Source: Atherix ibis (Eukaryota > Arthropoda > Insecta > Diptera > Athericidae). Taken from it: a stretch of DNA of 64,000 nucleotides. Below the pieces are notes generated by a model. That model was not told where the DNA came from. It saw nothing but the letters and a program-made list of their open reading frames with translations, and did no database searches. Location of the stretch: contig OY282608.1 in assembly GCA_958298945.1 (NCBI GenBank), positions 62,410,951 through 62,474,950 of the forward strand, written 5' to 3'. Shown here one piece after another: positions 56,501-64,000 of the stretch. Each line of letters opens with the position of its first letter. The first letter of the stretch is position 1. Made by a program: the position numbers and the translations under genes.

Positions 56501-59008
56501 ATAAACCAACAAGCCAACAAACCAACAAACCAACAAGCCAACAAGCCAACAAACCAACAAACCAACAAACCACCAAGCCAACAAACCAACAAACCAACAA
56601 ACCAACAAACCAACAAACCAACAAGCCAACAAACCAACAAACAATAAAACCAACAAACCAAAAAACCAACAAACCAACAAACCAACAAACCAACAAACCA
56701 ACAAACCAACAAGCCAACAAGCCAACAAACCAACAAGCCAACAAACCAACAAACCAACAAACCAACAAACCAACAAACAAATAAACCAACAAACCAACAA
56801 ACCAACAAACCAACAAACCAACAAACAAATAAACCAACAAACCAACAAACCAACAAACCAACAAACCAACAAACCAATCAACTAACAAACCAACAAACGA
56901 ACAAACCAACAAACCAGCAAACCAACAAACCAACAAACCAACAAACCAACAAACCAACAAAGCAACAAGCCAACAAGCCAACAAACCAACAAGCCAACAA
57001 ACCAACAAACCAACAAACCAACAAGCCAACAATCCAACAAACCAACAAATACACAAGCCAACAAACCAACAAACCAACAAACCAACAAGCCAACAAGCCA
57101 AAAAACCAACAAACCAACAAGCCAACAAACCAACAAGCCAACAAACCAACAAACCAACAAACCAAGTAACCAGAAAGCCAACAAACTAACAAACCAACAA
57201 GCCAATAAGCCAACAAACCAACAAACCAACAAAGCAACAAGCCAACAAGCCAACAAACCAACAAGCCAACAAACCAACAAACCAACAAACCAACAAGCCA
57301 ACAAACCAACAAACAAATAAACCAACAAACCAACAAACCAACAAACCAACAAGCCAACAAGCCAACAAACCAACAAACCAACAAACCAACAAACCAACAA
57401 GCCAGCGAGCCAACAAGCCAACAAACCAACAAACCAACAAGCCAACAAGCCAACAAACCAACAAACCAACAAGCCAACAAACCAACAAACCAACAAACCA
57501 ACAAGCCAACAAACCAGCAAACCAACAAACCAAGTAACCAAAAAGCCAATAAACTAACAAACCAACAAGCCAACAAGCCCACAAACCAACAAACCAACAT
57601 AGCAACAAGCCAACAAACCAACAAACCAACAAACCAACAAACCAACAAACCAACAAGCCAACAAACCAACAAGCCAACAAACCAACAAACCAACAAACCA
57701 ACAAACAAATAAACCAACAAACCAACAAACCAACAAAACAACAAACCAACAAACAAATAAACCAACAATCCAACAAACCAACAAACCAACAAACCAACAA
57801 ACCAACAAACCAACAAGCCAACAATCCAACAAACCAACAAACACACAAGCCAACAAACCAACAAACCAACATACCAACAAGCCAACAAGCCAACCAACCA
57901 ACAAACCAACAAGCCAACAAACCAACAAGCCAACAAACCAACAAACCAACAAACCAAGTAACCAGAAAGCCAACAAACTAACAAACCAACAAGCCAAAAA
58001 GCCAACAAACCAACAAACCAACAAAGCAACAAGCCAACAAGCCAACAAACCAACAAGCCAACAAACCAACAAACCAACAAACCAACAAGCCAACAAACCA
58101 ACAAACAAATAAACCAACAAACCAACAAACCAACAAACCAACAAGCCAACAAGCCAACAAACCAACAAACCAACAAACCAACAAACCAACAAGCCAACAA
58201 GCCAACAAGCCAACAAACCAACAAACCAACAAGCCAACAAGCCAACAAACCAACAAACCAACAAACCAACAAACCAACAAACCAACAAACCAACAAGCCA
58301 ACAAACCAGCAAACCAACAAACCAAGTAACCAAAAAGCCAATAAACTAACAAACCAACAAGCCAACAAGCCCACAAACCAACAAACCAACATAGCAGCAA
58401 GCCAACAAACCAACAAACCAACAAACCAACAAACCAACAAGCCAACAAGCCAACAAACCAACAAGCCAACAAACCAACAAACCAACAAACCAACAAACAA
58501 ATAAACCAACAAACCAACAAACCAACAAAACAACAAACCAACAAACAAATAAACCAACAAACCAACAAACCAACAAACCAACAAACCAACAAACCAATCA
58601 ACTAACAAACCAACAAACAAACAAACCAACAAACCAACAAACCAACAAACCAACAAACCAACAAAGCAACAAGCCAACAAGCCAACAAACCAACAAGCCA
58701 ACAAACCAACAAACCAACAAACCAACAAGCCAACAATCCAACAAACCAACAAACACACAAGCCAACAAACCAACAAACCAACAAACCAACAAGCCAACAA
58801 GCCAACAAACCAACAAACCAACAAGAGAACAAACCAACAAGCCAACAAACCAACAAACCAACAAACCAACAAACCAAGTAACCAGAAAGCCAACAAACTA
58901 ACAAACCAACAAGCCAATAAGCCAATAAACCAACAAACCAACAAAGCAACAAGCCAACAAGCCAACAAACCAACAAGCCAACAAACCAACAAACCAACAA
59001 ACCAACAA
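53547..59008. repeat. 5,462-bp tandem duplication, copy 2
   Basis: I saw no base difference from copy 1 in the stretches compared, including all rare units: slips at 55,467 and 56,163, A at 57,164, B at 57,532, A at 57,956, B at 58,324, A at 58,876. The match ends near 59,000, after which copy 1 leads into copy 2 while copy 2 continues with ordinary A/B satellite and an altered B marker reading aagttacc near 59,270. Confidence 0.88.
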
Positions 59009-59689
59009 GCCAACAAACCAACAAACAAATAAACCAACAAACCAACAAACCAACAAACCAACAAGCCAACAAGCGAACAAACCAACAAACCAACAAACCA
59101 ACAAACCAACAAACCAACAAGCCAACAAACCAACAAACCAACAAGCCAACAAGCCAACAAACCAACAAACCAACAAGCCAACAAGCCAACAAACCAACAA
59201 ACCAACAAACCAACAAGCCAACAAACCAACAAACCAACAAACCAACAAACCAACAAACCAAGTTACCAAAAAGCCAATAAACTAACAAACCAACAAGCCA
59301 ACAAGCCCACAAACCAACAAACCAACATAGCAACAAGCCAACAAACCAACAAGCCAACAAGCCAACAAACCAACAAGCCAACAAACCAACAAACCAACAA
59401 ACCAACAAGCCAACAAACCAACAAGCCAACAAACCAACAAACAAATAAACCAACAAACCAACAAACCAACAAACCAACAAGCCAACAAGCCAACAAACCA
59501 ACAAACCAACAAACCAACAAACCAACAAGCCAACAAGCCAACAAGCCAACAAACCAACAAACCAACAAGCCAACAAGCCAACAAACCAACAAACCAACAA
59601 GCCAACAAACCAACAAACCAACAAACCAACAAGCCAACAAACCAGCAAACCAACAAACCAAGTAACCAAAAAGCCAATAAACTAACAAG

Positions 59690-62600
59690 CCAACAAACGA
59701 ACAAGCCAACAAACCAACAAACCAACAAACCAACAAACCAACAAACCAACAAGCCAACAAACCAACAAACAAATAAACCAACAAACCAACAAACCAACAA
59801 GCCAACAAGCCAACAAGCCAACAAACCAACAAACCAACAAACCAACAAGCCAACAAACCAACTAACCAACAAACCAACAAACCAACAAGCCAACAAATCA
59901 ACAAACAAATAAACCAACAAACCAGAAAACCAACAAACCAACAAACCAACAAACCAACAAACCAACAAACCAACCAGCCAACAAGCCAACAAACCAACAA
60001 GCGAACAAACCAACAAACCAACAAACAAATAAACCAATAAACCAACAAACCAACAAACCAACAAACCAACAAACAAATAAACCAATAAACCAACAAACGA
60101 ACAAACCAACAAACCAACAAACCAATTAACCAACAAACCAACAAACCAACAAACCAACAAACCAACAAACCAACAAACCAACAAACCAACAAGCCAACAA
60201 GCCAACAAAGCAACAAACCAACAAACTAACAAGACAACAAACCAACAAGCCAACAAACCAACAAACCAACAAGCCAACAAGCCAAAAAACCAACAAGCCA
60301 ACAAACCAACAAACCAACAAGCCAACAAACCAACAAACCAACAAATCAACAAACCAACAAGCCAACAAGCCAACAAACCAACAAACCAACAAGCCAACAA
60401 ACCAACAAACCAACAAACCAACAAGCCAACAAACCAACAAGCCAACAAACCAACAAACCAACAAACCAATAAGCCAAAAAACAACAAACCAACAAGCCAA
60501 CAAGTCAACAAACCAACAAACCAACAAACCAACAAGCCAACAAACCAACAAACCAACAAACCAACAAGCCAACAAGCCAACAAACCAACAAACCAACAAG
60601 CCAACAAAGCAGCAAACCAACAAACCAACATGCCAACAAACCAACAAACTAAGTAACCAACAAGCCAACAAACCAACAAACCAACAAGCCAACAAGCCAA
60701 CAAACCAACAAACCAACAAACCAACAAGCCAACAAACCAACAAGCCAACAAACCAACAAACCAACAAGCCAACAAGCCAACAAACCAACAAACCAACAAA
60801 CCAACAAGCCCACAAACCAACAAACCAACAAGCCAACAAACCAACAAACCAACAAACCAACAAACCAACAAGCCAACAAGCCAACAAACCAACAAACGAA
60901 CAAGCCAACAAACCAATAAACCAACAAACCAACTAGCCAACAAACCAACAAGCCAACAAACCAACAAGCCAACAAACCAACAAACCTACAAAGCAACAAG
61001 CCAACAAACCAACAAGCCAACAAACCAACAAACTAAGTAACCAACAAGCCAACAAGCCAACAAACCAACAAACCAACAAGCCAACAAAAAAACAAACCAA
61101 CAAACCAAAAAACCAACAAACGAACAAACCAACAAACCAACAAACCAACAAACCAACAAACCAACAAGCCAACAGCTAACAAACCAACAAACCAACAATC
61201 CAACAAACCAACAAACCAATAAGCCAACAAACCAACAAACCAACAAACCAAGTAACTAAAAAACCAACAAACTAACAAACCAACAAGCCAACAAGCCAAC
61301 AAACCAACAAACCAACAAAGCAACAAGCCAACAAGCCAACAAACCAACAAACCAACAAGCCAATAAACTAACAAACCAACAAGCCAACAAGCCAACAAAC
61401 CAACAAACCAACAAACCAACAAACCGAAAAACCAACAAACCAACAAACCAACAAGCCAACAAACCAACAAACCAAAAAACCAACAAGCCAACAAACCAAC
61501 AAACAAATAAACCAACAAGCCAACAAACCAACAAACCAACAAGCCAACAAGCCAACAAACCAACAAACCAACAAACCACCAAGCCAACAAACCAACAAAC
61601 CAACAAACCAACAAACCAACAAACCAACAAGCCAACAAACCAACAAACAATAAAACCAACAAACCAAAAAACCAACAAACCAACAAACCAACAAACCAAC
61701 AAACCAACAAACCAACAAGCCAACAAGCCAACAAACCAACAAGCCAACAAACCAACAAACCAACAAACCAACAAACCAACAAACAAATAAACCAACAAAC
61801 CAACAAACCAACAAACCAACAAACCAACAAACAAATAAACCAACAAACCAACAAACCAACAAACCAACAAACCAATCAACTAACAAACCAACAAACGAAC
61901 AAACCAACAAACCAGCAAACCAACAAACCAACAAACCAACAAACCAACAAACCAACAAAGCAACAAGCCAACAAGCCAACAAACCAACAAGCCAACAAAC
62001 CAACCAACCAACAAACCAACAAGCCAACAAACCAACAAGCCAACAAACCAACAAACCAACAAACCAAGTAACCAGAAAGCCAACAAACTAACAAACCAAC
62101 AAGCCAAAAAGCCAACAAACCAACAAACCAACAAAGCAACAAGCCAACAAGCCAACAAACCAACAAGCCAACAAACCAACAAACCAACAAACCAACAAGC
62201 CAACAAACCAACAAACAAATAAACCAACAAACCAACAAACCAACAAACCAACAAGCCAACAAGCCAACAAACCAACAAACCAACAAACCAACAAACCAAC
62301 AAGCCAACAAGCCAACAAGCCAACAAACCAACAAACCAACAAGCCAACAAGCCAACAAACCAACAAACCAACAAACCAACAAACCAACAAACCAACAAAC
62401 CAACAAGCCAACAAACCAGCAAACCAACAAACCAAGTAACCAAAAAGCCAATAAACTAACAAACCAACAAGCCAACAAGCCCACAAACCAACAAACCAAC
62501 ATAGCAGCAAGCCAACAAACCAACAAACCAACAAACCAACAAACCAACAAGCCAACAAGCCAACAAACCAACAAGCCAACAAACCAACAAACCAACAAAC

Positions 62601-64000
62601 CAACAAACAAATAAACCAACAAACCAACAAACCAACAAAACAACAAACCAACAAACAAATAAACCAACAAACCAACAAACCAACAAACCAACAAACCAAC
62701 AAACCAACAAACCAATCAACTAACAAACCAACAAACGAACAAACCAACAAACCAACAAACCAACAAACCAACAAACCAACAAAGCAACAAGCCAACAAGC
62801 CAACAAACCAACAAGCCAACAAACCAACAAACCAACAAACCAACAAGCCAACAATCCAACAAACCAACAAACACACAAGCCAACAAACCAACAAACCAAC
62901 AAACCAACAAGCCAACAAGCCAACAAACCAACAAACCAACAAGAGAACAAACCAACAAGCCAACAAACCAACAAACCAACAAACCAACAAACCAAGTAAC
63001 CAGAAAGCCAACAAACTAACAAACCAACAAGCCAATAAGCCAACAAACCAACAAACCAACAAAGCAACAAGCCAACAAGCCAACAAACCAACAAGCCAAC
63101 AAACCAACAAACCAACAAACCAACAAGCCAACAAACCAACAAACAAATAAACCAACAAACCAACAAACCAACAAACCAACAAGCCAACAAGCGAACAAAC
63201 CAACAAACCAACAAACCAACAAGCCAACAAACCAACAAACCAACAAGCCAACAAACCAACAAACCAACAAACCAACAAGCCAACAAGCCAACAAACCAAC
63301 AAACCAACAAACCAACAAGCCAACAAACCAACAAACCAACAAACCAACAAACCAACAAACCAACAAGCCAACAAACCAGCAAACCAACAAACCAAGTTAC
63401 CAAAAAGCCAATAAACTAACAAACCAACAAGCCAACAAGCCCACAAACCAACAAACCAACATAGCAACAAGCCAACAAACCAACAAGCCAACAAGCCAGC
63501 AAACCAACAAGCCAACAAACCAACAAACCAACAAACCAACAAGCCAACAAACCAACAAGCCAACAAACCAACAAACAAATAAACCAACAAACCAACAAAC
63601 CAACAAACCAACAAGCCAACAAGCCAACAAACCAACAAACCAACAAACCAACAAACCAACAAGCCAACAAGCCAACAAGCCAACAAACCAACAAACCAAC
63701 AAGCCAACAAGCCAACAAACCAACAAACCAACAAGCCAACAAACCAACAAACCAACAAACCAACAAGCCAACAAACCAGCAAACCAACAAACCAAGTAAC
63801 CAAAAAGCCAATAAACTAACAAACCAACAAGCCAACAAGCCCACAAACCAACAAACCAACATAGCAACAAGCCAACAAACCAACAAACCAACAAACCAAC
63901 AAACCAACAAACCAACAAGCCAACAAACCAACAAGCCAACAAACCAACAAACCAACAAACCAACAAACCAACAAACAAATAAACCAACAAACCAACAAAC
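59690..64000. repeat. Third, partial copy of the 5,462-bp unit, running off the window
   Basis: From about 59,690 the sequence follows copy 2 from about 54,692 (offset 4,998, locally 5,006). It carries a few substitutions, for example gccaaaaaacaac at 60,474 where copies 1 and 2 have gccaaaaaccaac, aaccgaaa near 61,425, and loss of a cccac unit near 61,068. After about 62,000 the offset falls to 4,110, reflecting an 888-bp deletion, and later drifts to 4,118-4,136. A B marker with aagttacc recurs near 63,395. The copy is not complete within the window. Confidence 0.8.
61990..62012. repeat. In-register 888-bp deletion junction in the third copy
   Basis: Left of this point the sequence matches copy 2 up to about 56,999; right of it, beginning with ccaaccaaccaac, it matches copy 2 from about 57,891. 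The missing 888 bp is exactly 111 units and contains one A marker (57,164) and one B marker (57,532), so one whole A+B higher-order unit is gone and the 8-bp register is intact. Confidence 0.75.

Larger units (their letters stand above)
1..64000. repeat. 8-bp satellite array filling the whole window
   Basis: Every line of the window reads as head-to-tail copies of aaaccaac and its close variants, all in the same orientation; I found no stretch of reverse-complement units and no non-satellite insert. The + strand is almost only A and C, the minus strand T and G. The commonest variant is aagccaac (A to G at unit position 3). Register is kept over long distances and broken only by rare 7- or 9-bp units. 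No gene, RNA gene or mobile element is visible in it. An array this long with higher-order structure is typical of eukaryotic constitutive heterochromatin (inference); I do not recognise the unit as a named satellite of a given species. Both edges lie outside the window. Confidence 0.97.

Noticed and set aside
1..64000. CRISPR array
   Set aside because: There is no alternation of a constant repeat with unrelated spacers; the period is 8 bp throughout and everything between markers is the same satellite.
1..64000. Telomeric repeat tract
   Set aside because: The G/T strand is superficially telomere-like, but the unit lacks the G-run of known telomere repeats, is full of diverged variants and has kb-scale higher-order structure, which a telomerase-made tract would not have. 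A subtelomeric position remains possible.
1..64000. Transposon, retroelement or rDNA inserts within the array
   Set aside because: I looked for any stretch leaving the A/C pattern, target-site duplications or long T- or G-containing segments on the + strand and found none.
1..64000. Secreted antifreeze, silk or mucin-like repetitive protein gene
   Set aside because: The repeat period is 8 bp, not a multiple of 3, the 7- and 9-bp slips change frame freely, and frames are interrupted by stops without any pattern of purifying selection.
1..64000. Pure assembly artefact (one read error pattern expanded to 64 kb)
   Set aside because: Blocks carry independent private substitutions, slips and whole-unit gains, so most of the array holds real, different copies. 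The possibility stays open only for the most identical pairs, such as 48,085-59,008.

Overview
The whole window is one uninterrupted simple-sequence satellite. From base 1 to 64,000 the + strand is built from an 8-bp unit, canonically aaaccaac (minus strand GTTGGTTT), in one orientation and with almost no loss of register. I see no unique sequence, gene, RNA gene, transposon, origin or CRISPR array. The many stop-free frames on the minus strand follow from the GT-rich repeat having no stop triplets in any frame; I do not call them genes. A single-unit satellite of at least 64 kb points to eukaryotic heterochromatin (pericentromeric, subtelomeric or sex-chromosome block) captured in a long-read assembly. 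The unit does not identify the species, and both edges of the array lie outside the window.

The information is in the unit variants and their order. The commonest variant is aagccaac. Others are aaacaaat (two linked changes), aaaccaaa, aaaccaat, aaagcaac, aaactaac, aaacgaac and aatccaac, plus a recurring two-unit boundary marker containing aagtaacc or aagtaact. Rare 7-bp and 9-bp units shift the register and act as fossils. These let the array be parsed into nested duplications.

Layout: 1-2,980, a heterogeneous stretch in which I found no long duplicate. 2,990-9,640, a block duplicated at about 3.78 kb spacing, with an internal 1,039-bp tandem duplication. 9,640-16,000, a mosaic partly related to the block before it. 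16,200-22,500, two tandem copies of a ~3.2-kb block. 22,530-25,200, a higher-order repeat of alternating A and B boundary markers (~0.8-0.9 kb per A+B pair). 25,200-45,000, a large duplication (offset 14.34-15.20 kb) containing a 4.14-kb tandem duplication (28.3-36.6 kb) and a small template-switch-like mosaic at 39.8-40.0 kb. 45,000-48,080, a rearranged A/B region. 48,085-64,000, a 5,462-bp unit present as two essentially identical tandem copies and a third, partial copy that has lost 888 bp.

What stands out is a very active amplification history on a minimal 8-bp repeat: nested tandem duplications, some nearly identical, most of which rejoin in 8-bp register. That fits unequal crossing-over or break-induced replication better than end joining. 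All block limits were read by eye and are approximate to a few units. An assembly artefact cannot be excluded for the most identical copies.
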